From BNXB01 sp031556375 (lineage in GTDB: Bacteria; Bacteroidota; Bacteroidia; Bacteroidales; Azobacteroidaceae), in contig JAVBTA010000034.1 in NCBI GenBank assembly GCA_031556375.1, positions 1-64,000 on the forward strand: a stretch of 64,000 nucleotides of DNA. Direction: 5' to 3'. The position numbers were made by a program, and so were the translations under genes. The number at the start of each line of letters is the position of its first letter. Within the stretch, counting starts at the first letter, position 1. Under the pieces are notes generated by a model, which was given only the letters and a program-made list of their open reading frames with translations, was not told where the DNA came from and did not search any database. Below, piece by piece: positions 26,754 through 35,116 of this stretch.

Positions 26754-27860
26754 CTATTTCATCTGTAAATACGTCCAAACAGGATAGTGGTCGGAATTTC
26801 GGATACTCTTATCCACTGTGCAGTTGTAGGCCTTAATATTTTTGCTATGCAGGATATAGTCAATACGAAATAAAAAGCGGTAGCTGTTGTAACTGATCCC
26901 CAAACCTCGTCCGGTGTCGACGAAGGCATCCTTTAAATCTCCTTTTATTTTGTGGCGGGAATAAGAAATTGGGGTATCATTGAAATCTCCACAAACGATA
27001 ATGTATGGGTTTGTGTTATTTTTAATATATTCAGAAACAATGGATGCTTGTTCTGCCCGTTCTTTCATTGCAGGAGTTAGTCGCTTTGTAATTTTAGTCT
27101 TTAGATTATCGAATTTCTGAGAATCGAATTCTTTGGTAAGACCATAGTATTCATTTCGTTCCTCCAAAGATAATTTATTGGATTCTAAGTGGTTGTTTAT
27201 TAAGGTTGTTTTTTTACCATTAATATTTAATTCAACCATAAAAGCTCCATTATATATACTCTTAAAAGGAATCTCTTTGAATGATAAGATTGGAAATTTA
27301 GAAAATATAGCCATTCCGACAACCTCTTTTCTTCCCGACTGTTTGAGTTTTAATACCTTTGAATGAGGATATCCTTTCAGTGCTGTTTTTATATCATTTT
27401 CTGTGAGATGATTCCTTGATTCTAAAGATGCATACTCCTGAATACAAACAATGTCGGCCTTACTATTTGCTATGTATCTTAGTATAGGATTAGGCTTTTT
27501 AGAAGAGTGAGGTCTTTCATGTTCAAATTTCATAACATTGTATGTCAGCAATTTGATACAATCCTCAGGTATGTTTTTTGTTTTCAGATGAATAGGGAAG
27601 TAGGTTGAAATAGCCCCCCAGCAGATCAGTATGGTTAATCCGTAAGCAATGCACCATTTCCATTTACGAGCAACAAGTAAAATTGCCAGCCAAAGAATGG
27701 TTACAATGAAGATGATAGGGAAAATCATACCGAGATATGAAAAAAAAACGGAAAATTTAGGGGAAATCCGGTCGGAATATGAAGAAATGAAAAAGATGAG
27801 AAGTATCATCACATTGATAGTGACGATTGCCCATTTCCCTATTTTTTTTAGATTTTCCAT
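26754..27860 (-). CDS. membrane-anchored endonuclease/exonuclease/phosphatase family protein
   Basis: A 368-residue protein with three N-terminal membrane helices (about 12-110) and an EEP-fold domain outside the membrane. The catalytic motifs are in order: LLTYNVMKF, VCIQEYAS (Glu), NNHLES, VCGDFNDTP (Asp/Asn) and SDHYPV (Asp-His). The family includes DNases, sphingomyelinases and inositol phosphatases, so the substrate is open. It starts one base into the end of the upstream rhomboid gene, so it is translationally coupled to the two rhomboids. Confidence 0.88.
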   Translation of the reverse strand: MENLKKIGKWAIVTINVMILLIFFISSYSDRISPKFSVFFSYLGMIFPIIFIVTILWLAILLVARKWKWCIAYGLTILICWGAISTYFPIHLKTKNIPEDCIKLLTYNVMKFEHERPHSSKKPNPILRYIANSKADIVCIQEYASLESRNHLTENDIKTALKGYPHSKVLKLKQSGRKEVVGMAIFSKFPILSFKEIPFKSIYNGAFMVELNINGKKTTLINNHLESNKLSLEERNEYYGLTKEFDSQKFDNLKTKITKRLTPAMKERAEQASIVSEYIKNNTNPYIIVCGDFNDTPISYSRHKIKGDLKDAFVDTGRGLGISYNSYRFLFRIDYILHSKNIKAYNCTVDKSIRNSDHYPVWTYLQMK

Positions 27861-28741
27861 TATTTCCTGCTGGCGTCGAATAGTTTCTTCTTTTCTTCAG
27901 GAGAAAGGCTTCCATAGCCTGATTTCTTTATTTTATCAAGTATATTGTCAATCTCTTCATTCGATGCATTTTTCTTCTCATTATACTCGTAGTCCGATTC
28001 GAATCGTTTGTATGTGACATGCATTTTATCTGGCTTTTTTCTAAATAAGTTAACAAATGAATCGATAATTTTGTTGATCCATGCAGTGATGTCTGTATTG
28101 TTTTTGATACATTCGGCAAATACAATTCCGATGACGGCTCCTCCGATATGGGCAATGTGTCCTCCTGCATTTAAAGACGTTACGGATAATAAATCTATGA
28201 TGAGAGAGATCAATGCCACGTAAATGATTTTTATATTTCCCAGAAAAAGTAATCCGATTTCAAAATCTTTCCGGTAAAAGGCTGCCGCAAATACAATTGC
28301 CATGACGGAAGCAGAAGCTCCGATAAGGTAACTGGAATGTGACATGTTTTCGAAAAAAGGGAAAAAGTTATATGATAAAACGAAAAGAACTCCACCAACC
28401 AGGCCTCCCAGTATATAAACTCCTCCCATCTGTTTAGGAGAGAAGAATAAGAGAAAAATTTTCCCGAACCAGTATAGCCATAACATATTAAACAATATAT
28501 GCCAGAAGTCGAAATGGACAAACATATATGTTATTAATGTCCAGACCCTGAGGATCAGGGCTTCAAAACCGGAGGGGAGTTCGAGTAGGCTATAAAAATA
28601 TTCAGGGCTTATATGAAACAGAGTGCAAAATACCCCAACTATTTTCAGTATTAAAAAAACTGCAATGTTGACAGCAATGAGGTTTGATAAGACAGATTTC
28701 TGACGAAAGAAGTTTTCAATACTGCTGATAAAAGTTCCCAT
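27860..28741 (-). CDS. rhomboid family intramembrane serine protease
   Basis: A 293-residue rhomboid with six predicted membrane helices. The catalytic serine is in GASAS and the histidine in GGHIAHIGG, and the HxxxN-type segment HILFNMLWLYWFG is kept. After the membrane core, about 70 residues form a charged cytoplasmic tail (KKPDKMHVTYKRFES, ending in an Lys/Glu-rich helix). It overlaps the second rhomboid gene by 26 bases upstream and the EEP gene by one base downstream. Confidence 0.9.
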   Translation of the reverse strand: MGTFISSIENFFRQKSVLSNLIAVNIAVFLILKIVGVFCTLFHISPEYFYSLLELPSGFEALILRVWTLITYMFVHFDFWHILFNMLWLYWFGKIFLLFFSPKQMGGVYILGGLVGGVLFVLSYNFFPFFENMSHSSYLIGASASVMAIVFAAAFYRKDFEIGLLFLGNIKIIYVALISLIIDLLSVTSLNAGGHIAHIGGAVIGIVFAECIKNNTDITAWINKIIDSFVNLFRKKPDKMHVTYKRFESDYEYNEKKNASNEEIDNILDKIKKSGYGSLSPEEKKKLFDASRK

Positions 28742-29486
28742 TTTTCTTGCTTTTATTGTTCCAGTATAAAATTAATAAAAATCCAAAAATCATTCCCCCC
28801 AGGTGCGCGAAGTGGGCTACATTATCTCCGGTTCTGTTTGCAACTCCAAGGTAAAGTTCAACTAAACCATAACCTATTACAAAATACTTTGCTTTGATCG
28901 GAATTGGGATAAACATAATGAATATTGGAGCATTCGGAAATAGCATCCCGAAAGCAAGTAGTAGACCGAATACCGATCCTGAGGCCCCTATGGTGACGGA
29001 ATAGTTGAATAACATATTCAAACTGCTCATCTTAGGATCAGTATAGTTCATTCCTTGTTGCAGTAATTCATAACCTTCAGTGCGAATGACATCGAATATG
29101 CCGTCAGGTAGTCCTGCGCTGACGGATCGCATACGTAGATAACAAACAAGTACCTGGATTAATCCGGCTCCGATTCCGGTAACCATATAATATGTCAGAA
29201 ATTTTTTAGGCCCCCACATATTTTCAAGATCTCCTCCAAACATGAATACAGCAAACATATTAAAGAAAATATGGGAAAATGCCACATGAGTAAACATGTA
29301 CGTAATAAACTGAAACAGATAAAAACCGTGCGAAGTTGGGAAATGAAGCCCCAGAATATTCGAAAGGTCAATATTCGAACGGCCCAACACATAACAAGCC
29401 AGCCAAACAATGAAATTGATGATAAGTATATTCCTCGTTACAGGAGGAATCGCAGATAGAAAATTATTATTTTTGTAGCCTGACAT
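28716..29486 (-). CDS. rhomboid family intramembrane serine protease
   Basis: A 256-residue rhomboid, first gene of the operon. The catalytic serine is in GASGS and the histidine in NVAHFAHLGG, and HIFFNMFAVFMFG gives the conserved HxxxN. An upstream in-frame start would add nine residues but lies over the promoter, so I start at the ATG at 29484-29486 (MSGYKNNN). Two tandem rhomboids of different sequence with an EEP protein form one transcription unit; physiological substrates cannot be read. Confidence 0.9.
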   Translation of the reverse strand: MSGYKNNNFLSAIPPVTRNILIINFIVWLACYVLGRSNIDLSNILGLHFPTSHGFYLFQFITYMFTHVAFSHIFFNMFAVFMFGGDLENMWGPKKFLTYYMVTGIGAGLIQVLVCYLRMRSVSAGLPDGIFDVIRTEGYELLQQGMNYTDPKMSSLNMLFNYSVTIGASGSVFGLLLAFGMLFPNAPIFIMFIPIPIKAKYFVIGYGLVELYLGVANRTGDNVAHFAHLGGMIFGFLLILYWNNKSKKNGNFYQQY

Positions 29487-29510
29487 TCTCGAAAATTTTG
29501 AATAAAAATA

Positions 29511-29518
29511 CAAATTTA
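29511..29518 (-). promoter_or_regulatory. -7 element of the rhomboid operon
   Basis: On the minus strand TAAATTTG is an exact TAnnTTTG match, 24 bases before the chosen start codon. It supports the shorter start of the first rhomboid. No good -33 was found. Confidence 0.45.
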
Positions 29519-29668
29519 CATAAAATAATCAATTCATAAAAGCCTGATCAGAACTTTTTTATTTTATATGTGTTTTTGGTATGTGTGTATTCATAATATG
29601 TATAAAAGGTTCGTTTTTTTGTTTTTTTGTCGAAAAATGAAAAATATATTAAAAAAATGAATCAAATG

Positions 29669-29700
29669 TTTGAATATTAATGATATATATCCTATATTTG
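29669..29700 (+). promoter_or_regulatory. promoter of the HU gene
   Basis: TTTG (29669-29672), 20 bases, then TATATTTG (29693-29700): a full Bacteroidota consensus. Transcription should start near 29706, giving a leader of about 54 bases. Confidence 0.75.
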
Positions 29701-29759
29701 GCGTCTAAAGGTGAACGGACGTTTATTTTAAATGTTTAATATATTAAAATCTTTTAGTC

Positions 29760-30038
29760 ATGAACAAAACAGAACTTATTAATGCAATCGCAGCTGAATC
29801 AGGTTTAACTAAGGCTGATTCTAAAAAAGCTCTTGATGGTCTTACTGCAGCTATCACAAAAGAATTGAAAAAAGGTGGAAAAATTGCTTTAGTTGGATTC
29901 GGAACTTATTCTGTATCAGAAAAAAGTGCAAGAACAGGTATTAATCCAAGAACTAAACAGCCAATAAAAATTGCTGCTAAAAAAGTAGTGAAATTCAAAG
30001 CCGGTGCTGATTTGGCTAATGCTGTTGCAAAAAAATAA
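29760..30038 (+). CDS. HU family DNA-binding protein
   Basis: A 92-residue nucleoid protein. It starts with the HU pattern MNKTELINAIAAESGLTKAD, has the GFGTYSV turn and the DNA-binding arm RTGINPRTKQPIKI, and ends with the AKKVVKFKAGADL helix. It binds and bends DNA as a dimer. It has its own strong promoter and a strong terminator. Confidence 0.96.
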   Translation: MNKTELINAIAAESGLTKADSKKALDGLTAAITKELKKGGKIALVGFGTYSVSEKSARTGINPRTKQPIKIAAKKVVKFKAGADLANAVAKK

Positions 30039-30058
30039 ATTTTGCCTGAAAAAATGAG

Positions 30059-30089
30059 AAAGGCATCCGTTTCCCGGATGCCTTTTTTA
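30059..30089 (+). terminator. intrinsic terminator of the HU gene
   Basis: Stem AAAGGCATCCG (30059-30069) with CGGATGCCTTT (30075-30085), five-base loop, and a T-run at the 3' side. It is GC-rich and well formed. Confidence 0.9.
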
Positions 30090-30099
30090 TTTTATTTAT

Positions 30100-30107
30100 T
30101 ATCTTTG
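30100..30107 (+). promoter_or_regulatory. -7 element of argS
   Basis: TATCTTTG is an exact TAnnTTTG match, 24 bases before the argS ATG and just after the HU terminator. No clear -33 was found. Confidence 0.5.
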
Positions 30108-30130
30108 CCAGCTAAAATTGAAATTACATT

Positions 30131-31912
30131 ATGGATATTCAGAAATCAGTACACCAGGCAGTCGAAAAAATATACGGACAAACCATTGATCCGTCTTTGG
30201 TTCAGTTACAGAAAACAAAAAAAGAATTCACAGGACATCTGACATTGGTTGTCTTCCCATTATTGAAAATATCAAAGAAAAATCCGGAACAGACAGCCCT
30301 GGAAATTGGCGATTATTTGAAGGCTAACGAACCTGCGATTGCTGATTTTAATGTGATCAAAGGTTTCCTGAATCTTTGCATTTCATCTTCTTATTGGGTG
30401 AATGTATTGACTGATATTCATAAAACGGCTGGTTTTGGCACTCAAAAAGCAGAAAATAATTCTCCTCTGGTGATGATTGAATATTCATCTCCAAACACTA
30501 ATAAGCCATTGCATTTGGGACATGTCCGTAATAATCTGCTTGGATTCAGTCTGGCCGAAATTATGAAAGCCAATGGATATAATGTGGTGAAAACCAATAT
30601 TGTAAATGACAGGGGAATTCATATTTGCAAATCGATGCTGGCCTGGAAGAAATGGGGCAACGGTGCGACTCCGGAATCGACAGGTAAAAAAGGGGATCAC
30701 CTGATCGGAGATTTCTATGTGCTTTTTGATAAAGAATATAAAAAAGAATTACAAGAACTTCAGGATAAAGGTTTGAGCAAGGAAGATGCTGAAAATCAAT
30801 CATCTCTGATGTCGGAAGCCCGGGAAATGTTGCGTCAATGGGAAGCCGGAAATCAGGAAACCGTTGCTCTTTGGGAGAAAATGAATTCCTGGGTATATGC
30901 CGGATTTGATGAGACATATAAAGCTCTTGGAGTAGATTTCGATAAAGTTTATTATGAATCCCAAACTTACCTTGAAGGGAAAGAAAAAGTCCTGGAAGGA
31001 TTGGAAAAGGGAGTGTTTTATAAAAAGGAAGACGGTTCCGTTTGGGCTGACCTGACTGCTGATGGCCTGGATAATAAACTTCTTCTGCGTGCCGATGGAA
31101 CCTCTGTTTATATGACTCAGGATATTGGTACTGCCAAGTTGCGTTTTGATGATTACCCGATTAATAAAATGGTGTATGTCGTTGGAAACGAGCAAAACTA
31201 CCATTTTCAGGTATTGTCTCTTCTACTCGATAAGTTAGGATTTGAATTTGGAAAAGGCTTGGTTCACTTTTCTTACGGTATGGTTGAATTACCGGAAGGA
31301 AAAATGAAATCCAGGGAAGGAACTGTCGTTGATGCCGATGATTTGGTTGCCGAAATGGTGGATACGGCTCGTGAAACATCCAATGAGTTGGGAAAACTGG
31401 ATGGCTGTTCTGAAGGAGAAGCGCAAAAAGTTTCTCAAATAGTGGGACTTGGGGCTTTGAAATACTTTATTTTAAAGGTAGATCCTCGTAAAAATATGGT
31501 ATTCAACCCAAAAGAATCGATCGATTTTAATGGAAATACCGGTCCGTTTATTCAATATACTTATGCCCGGATTCAATCGGTATTGCGTAAAGCTGCAGAA
31601 CAGGGTATTGTTTTGCCGGAAGTTCCCGCATCAGCTTTGCAGTTGAACGAGAAAGAGGAAAATCTGATTCAGATGATGGCGGAATTCCCTGCTATTGTCA
31701 AAGAAGCAGCCGACACTTTCAGTCCGGCTGTTATCGCTAATTATATCTATGAACTGGTTAAAGAATACAATCAGTTTTACCATGATTACTCAATACTGAG
31801 AGAAGAAAATAAGGATACGAAAGAATTCCGATTGATTTTATCTGAAAATGTAGGAAAAATTATTAAAACCGGATTTGGATTGCTCGGAATAGATGTTCCG
31901 GATAGAATGTGA
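30131..31912 (+). CDS. argS: arginine-tRNA ligase ArgS
   Basis: A class I tRNA synthetase of 593 residues that charges tRNA-Arg. The N-terminal additional domain (about 1-100) is present. The HIGH motif appears as HLGH within YSSPNTNKPLHLGH, and the KMSKS-like segment is KMKSREG. The DALR anticodon-binding domain forms the C-terminus (YIYELVKEYNQFYHDY). Length is normal. It stands alone, with an 86-base gap before the cytochrome-SUMF1 gene. Confidence 0.95.
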   Translation: MDIQKSVHQAVEKIYGQTIDPSLVQLQKTKKEFTGHLTLVVFPLLKISKKNPEQTALEIGDYLKANEPAIADFNVIKGFLNLCISSSYWVNVLTDIHKTAGFGTQKAENNSPLVMIEYSSPNTNKPLHLGHVRNNLLGFSLAEIMKANGYNVVKTNIVNDRGIHICKSMLAWKKWGNGATPESTGKKGDHLIGDFYVLFDKEYKKELQELQDKGLSKEDAENQSSLMSEAREMLRQWEAGNQETVALWEKMNSWVYAGFDETYKALGVDFDKVYYESQTYLEGKEKVLEGLEKGVFYKKEDGSVWADLTADGLDNKLLLRADGTSVYMTQDIGTAKLRFDDYPINKMVYVVGNEQNYHFQVLSLLLDKLGFEFGKGLVHFSYGMVELPEGKMKSREGTVVDADDLVAEMVDTARETSNELGKLDGCSEGEAQKVSQIVGLGALKYFILKVDPRKNMVFNPKESIDFNGNTGPFIQYTYARIQSVLRKAAEQGIVLPEVPASALQLNEKEENLIQMMAEFPAIVKEAADTFSPAVIANYIYELVKEYNQFYHDYSILREENKDTKEFRLILSENVGKIIKTGFGLLGIDVPDRM

Positions 31913-31998
31913 TTTGTTAAAATAAATTAATATAGGTACTTATATGTACAAATTAACTAACTTTACTCGCTAATTTTTCGAAAAACACAAAGATTGTA

Positions 31999-33570
31999 AT
32001 GGCTTTCTGGAAAAAATCTACTGTACCCCAAAAACAAAAAAAGCGTTTATTCAGGGATAAATGGTTTTTTATACTGTTGGGGCTTGTTACTGGAATTATT
32101 CTTTCACTGTCGGTTTATCAAACCTCAGTTTATTTTTCATCTGATGAATCTTGTATGATGTGTCATGTGCATCCTCATGCCGAAGATTCATGGAAACTTT
32201 CCGTGCACGTAAACAATGAGAGCGGAGTTACAGTCCATTGTGTTGATTGTCATCTTCCTCCAAAGCATAATACCTGGGATCATTATACTGCAAAGTTAAA
32301 ATTAGGAGTTAGGGATGTTTGGGGTTACCTTACAAAAGATAGCGCTGATTTTGACTGGGAATCGAAATCTCAATTGGAGCATGCGGTTAAGTTTGTTCCT
32401 AATCAATCCTGTAAAGAATGTCACCGGAATCTGTTTCCTCAGAATATTTCGGATGAAGGAATTACAGCTCACTTGTACTATGATGAAAATGAGAAAAAAT
32501 TAGATTTGCAATGTATCAGTTGCCACCTGGATGTCGGACACTATAATCCTAATTATAAGCATTCTAAGATGGCTGGAATACCAGGATCAGCCACTCAGGT
32601 TATTGATACCAGCGCATACTACAAAACGCCTGTAGAAGTAACGGAATTTAAAGATTTTGTGGAAACAGTACCCGGGACAATGGTTTCTATTTCTATGAAA
32701 GCAATTCCCGGAGGTAATTTCAAGATGGGTAGTACCAACAAAGAAGCTTTTCACAAAGAAGATGAAGCTCCTGTAAGAACCGTAACTTTAGATCGTTTCT
32801 TCATGGCTGAACTAGAAGTAACCTGGGATCAGTATTGGGCATTCTACGCCCAGACGATGTCGGAAGGACGTATTGCTCCGGAAATGATATACGATAATAA
32901 TAGCCGTCCGGATGTGGATGCAATTTCAGGTCCGACTCCTCCTTTCGTATTCCCGCATCAGGGTTGGGGGGGGGGGAGCCGTCCCGCGATTACGATGACT
33001 CACTATGCCGCGGAAACTTTCTGTTTGTGGCTATCTAAAAAGACTGGTAAAAAATATCGTTTGCCAACCGAAGCGGAGTGGGAATATGCAGCTCGCGGAG
33101 ATACGGAAACTCCATATTTTTTCAATGGAAATCCTAAAGATTTTTCAAACGAAGGTTTCTGGAGGAAGTTCTTCTCAGCCAAAACGGATGAAATATCTAA
33201 ATATGTGGTTTATATAAACGATAGCAAAAATAAAACACAGGAACCATCTGTGGTTGAAGCAAACCCGTTCGGATTAAAAAATATGCTGGGTAATGTGATG
33301 GAATATTGTTCGGACAAATATGACCCTCAGGCTTATTCCAAAACACAGGAATCTGTTACAAATCCAAAGGTGCAGTCTGGTGAGGAATATGTAGTCCGTG
33401 GAGGTAATTACACCTCAGATGCATCGGATGTTCGTTGTGCTGCTCGCGATTATACACATCATGAAGCCTGGTTGAAGACAGACCCGCAACAGCCTAAGAG
33501 TATCTGGTGGTATTCCGATATTCGTGGAATTGGTTTCAGGGTAGTTTGTGAAGCTGATATCGTAAAATAA
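31999..33570 (+). CDS. NapC/NrfH-like tetraheme cytochrome c fused to a SUMF1-type domain
   Basis: A 523-residue envelope protein. One membrane anchor (about 22-44) is followed by four CxxCH heme sites: CMMCH (52-56), CVDCH (81-85), CKECH (138-142) and CISCH (172-176), as in NapC/NrfH quinol-oxidising cytochromes. From about 215 to the end lies a SUMF1/formylglycine-enzyme-like domain (IPGGNFKMGS, RLPTEAEWEYAARG, LGNVMEYC, VVRGGNY, GIGFRVVC). The two active-site cysteines of true formylglycine-generating enzymes are missing; only the RCAAR cysteine is kept, so enzyme activity of that type is unlikely. A run of 11 G sits in the SUMF1 part. It leads a cluster with two Tat-signal proteins. Confidence 0.85.
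   Translation: MAFWKKSTVPQKQKKRLFRDKWFFILLGLVTGIILSLSVYQTSVYFSSDESCMMCHVHPHAEDSWKLSVHVNNESGVTVHCVDCHLPPKHNTWDHYTAKLKLGVRDVWGYLTKDSADFDWESKSQLEHAVKFVPNQSCKECHRNLFPQNISDEGITAHLYYDENEKKLDLQCISCHLDVGHYNPNYKHSKMAGIPGSATQVIDTSAYYKTPVEVTEFKDFVETVPGTMVSISMKAIPGGNFKMGSTNKEAFHKEDEAPVRTVTLDRFFMAELEVTWDQYWAFYAQTMSEGRIAPEMIYDNNSRPDVDAISGPTPPFVFPHQGWGGGSRPAITMTHYAAETFCLWLSKKTGKKYRLPTEAEWEYAARGDTETPYFFNGNPKDFSNEGFWRKFFSAKTDEISKYVVYINDSKNKTQEPSVVEANPFGLKNMLGNVMEYCSDKYDPQAYSKTQESVTNPKVQSGEEYVVRGGNYTSDASDVRCAARDYTHHEAWLKTDPQQPKSIWWYSDIRGIGFRVVCEADIVK
32966..32976 (+). repeat. run of 11 G inside the tetraheme-SUMF1 gene
   Basis: Eleven consecutive G in an AT-rich genome, encoding W323 and G324-G326 in frame. 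Loss of one G would stop translation at TGA 32996-32998; gain of one would stop it at TAA 33036-33038. Either change leaves the tetraheme half intact and removes most of the SUMF1 half. The Gly-rich GWGGGSRP sequence fits the SUMF1 family, so the form given here is probably the full-length one. Confidence 0.9.
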
Positions 33571-33613
33571 AGCACTCAATTTATATAAATAAGATTAAAT
33601 TAACTCATAAATC

Positions 33614-35005
33614 ATGGAAAATAACAAATTAAACAGAAGAAGCTTTTTAAAAGGTTCTGCAATGGTAGGGTTGACTGCAGCTGTTGGTACCACAGGTGCT
33701 GCCTCTATGTTAACATCGTGTGGAGGAGATAAAGAACCTAAGTTAGTTCCGTTAAAAGCACCGGGAGAATATTATATTCCTGAATTGCCTGATATGGCAA
33801 TTGATGGACAAGAACTTAAAGTTGGAGTTATTGGTTGTGGTGGTAGAGGTTCTGGCGCCGTTTTCAATTGTCTTGAAGCCGCAAACGGAATCAAAGTCGT
33901 TGCTTTAGGGGATGTATTCAAAGATAAAGTTGATGCGCTTAGAGATAAACTTAAAACAGATAAAGGACAGGAAGTTCCTGCGGAGAATTGTTTTGTAGGT
34001 TTGGATGCTTACAAACAAGTCGTTGATGCCGGAGTTGATATGATTATCGATGCTACTCCTCCTTTTTTCCGTGCGGAACATTTCAAGTATGCTGTAGAAA
34101 AAGGTAAACATGCTTTCCTCGAAAAACCGATTTGCGTGGATCCGGTAGGATATCGTACTATTGTTGCGGCATCAAAACAAGCTGTAGCCAAAAACTTATG
34201 TGTGGTAACCGGTACACAACGCCATCATGAACGTTCTTATGTAGAGTCCTACAAAAAAATTATGGAAGGTACTATCGGTGAGATTGTGGGTGGAACCGTA
34301 TATTGGAACCAAAATATGTTGTGGTATAAGACCCGCGAACAAGGCTGGTCTGACGCAGAATGGATGATCAAAGACTGGGTAAACTGGAAATGGTTATCCG
34401 GTGACCATATTGTAGAGCAACACGTTCATAATATCGATGTATTCACTTGGTTCAGTGGATTGAAGCCTGTAAAAGCTGTCGGTTTTGGTTCTCGTCAACG
34501 TCGTTTGACAGGAGATCAATATGATAATTTCAGTATTGATTTTGAAATGGAAAACGGTATTCATATGCATAGTATGTGTCGTCAAATAGACGGTTGCGCG
34601 AATAATGTAAATGAATTTATCCAGGGGACAAAAGGTTCCTGGTATAGCAATAACGGAGGTGCTGTGATTAAAGATTTGGCCGGAAATGAAATCTGGAAGT
34701 TTGATAAGGACGCCGAAAAAGAACAATACAAACAAACTAATCCGTATGTTTTGGAACATGTGAATCTGATTTCTCATATTCGTTCTAAAAAGCCGATTAT
34801 GCAATCTGAAGAAACTGCAGTATCCAACATGGCTGCTATTATGGGTCGGGAATCTGCGTATACAGGTGCCGAATCTACTTGGGAAACAATGTCTGCTGCA
34901 AATTTGGATTATGCTCCTAAGGACTTGAACTTAACAGGTAAGATGGATATGAGCGGATTTACCGTTCCTGTTCCGGGAAAACCAAAAGAAGAAAAGAAAG
35001 GTTGA
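33614..35005 (+). CDS. Tat-exported lipoprotein, Gfo/Idh/MocA family oxidoreductase
   Basis: A 463-residue NAD(P)-dependent oxidoreductase with a twin-arginine signal (NRRSFLKG) ending in a lipobox, LTSC, so it is folded with cofactor before export and lipid-anchored. The Rossmann motif GVIGCGGRGSGAV and the family motif EKPICVDP are clear, and the C-terminal alpha/beta substrate domain follows. Family members oxidise or isomerise sugars, including at C3 in periplasmic keto-sugar pathways of gut Bacteroidota. It follows the tetraheme gene by 43 bases and precedes an isomerase-like protein, after a long hairpin. It ends in a Lys/Glu/Pro-rich tail. Confidence 0.88.
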   Translation: MENNKLNRRSFLKGSAMVGLTAAVGTTGAASMLTSCGGDKEPKLVPLKAPGEYYIPELPDMAIDGQELKVGVIGCGGRGSGAVFNCLEAANGIKVVALGDVFKDKVDALRDKLKTDKGQEVPAENCFVGLDAYKQVVDAGVDMIIDATPPFFRAEHFKYAVEKGKHAFLEKPICVDPVGYRTIVAASKQAVAKNLCVVTGTQRHHERSYVESYKKIMEGTIGEIVGGTVYWNQNMLWYKTREQGWSDAEWMIKDWVNWKWLSGDHIVEQHVHNIDVFTWFSGLKPVKAVGFGSRQRRLTGDQYDNFSIDFEMENGIHMHSMCRQIDGCANNVNEFIQGTKGSWYSNNGGAVIKDLAGNEIWKFDKDAEKEQYKQTNPYVLEHVNLISHIRSKKPIMQSEETAVSNMAAIMGRESAYTGAESTWETMSAANLDYAPKDLNLTGKMDMSGFTVPVPGKPKEEKKG

Positions 35006-35023
35006 TTTAAATCTTAACAATAC

Positions 35024-35103
35024 TACCGCCATTTCGAACGTAGTGGGAAATCTGACATGCTACGTAGTTTCTCAGATTTCTCACTACGTTCGAAATGGCG
35101 GTA
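35024..35103. repeat. 32-bp near-perfect inverted repeat inside the operon (REP-like)
   Basis: Bases 35024-35055 pair with 35072-35103; the single mismatch is a G-T pair. The 16-base loop holds TACGTA. The arms read ATTTCGAACGTAGTG, a type of sequence that, from general knowledge, recurs as a dispersed palindromic element in many Bacteroidota. No T-run follows on the plus strand, so read-through to the next gene, 13 bases on, is likely, with possible mRNA processing or stability effects. Confidence 0.8.
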
Positions 35104-35116
35104 AAAAATTTTAATA

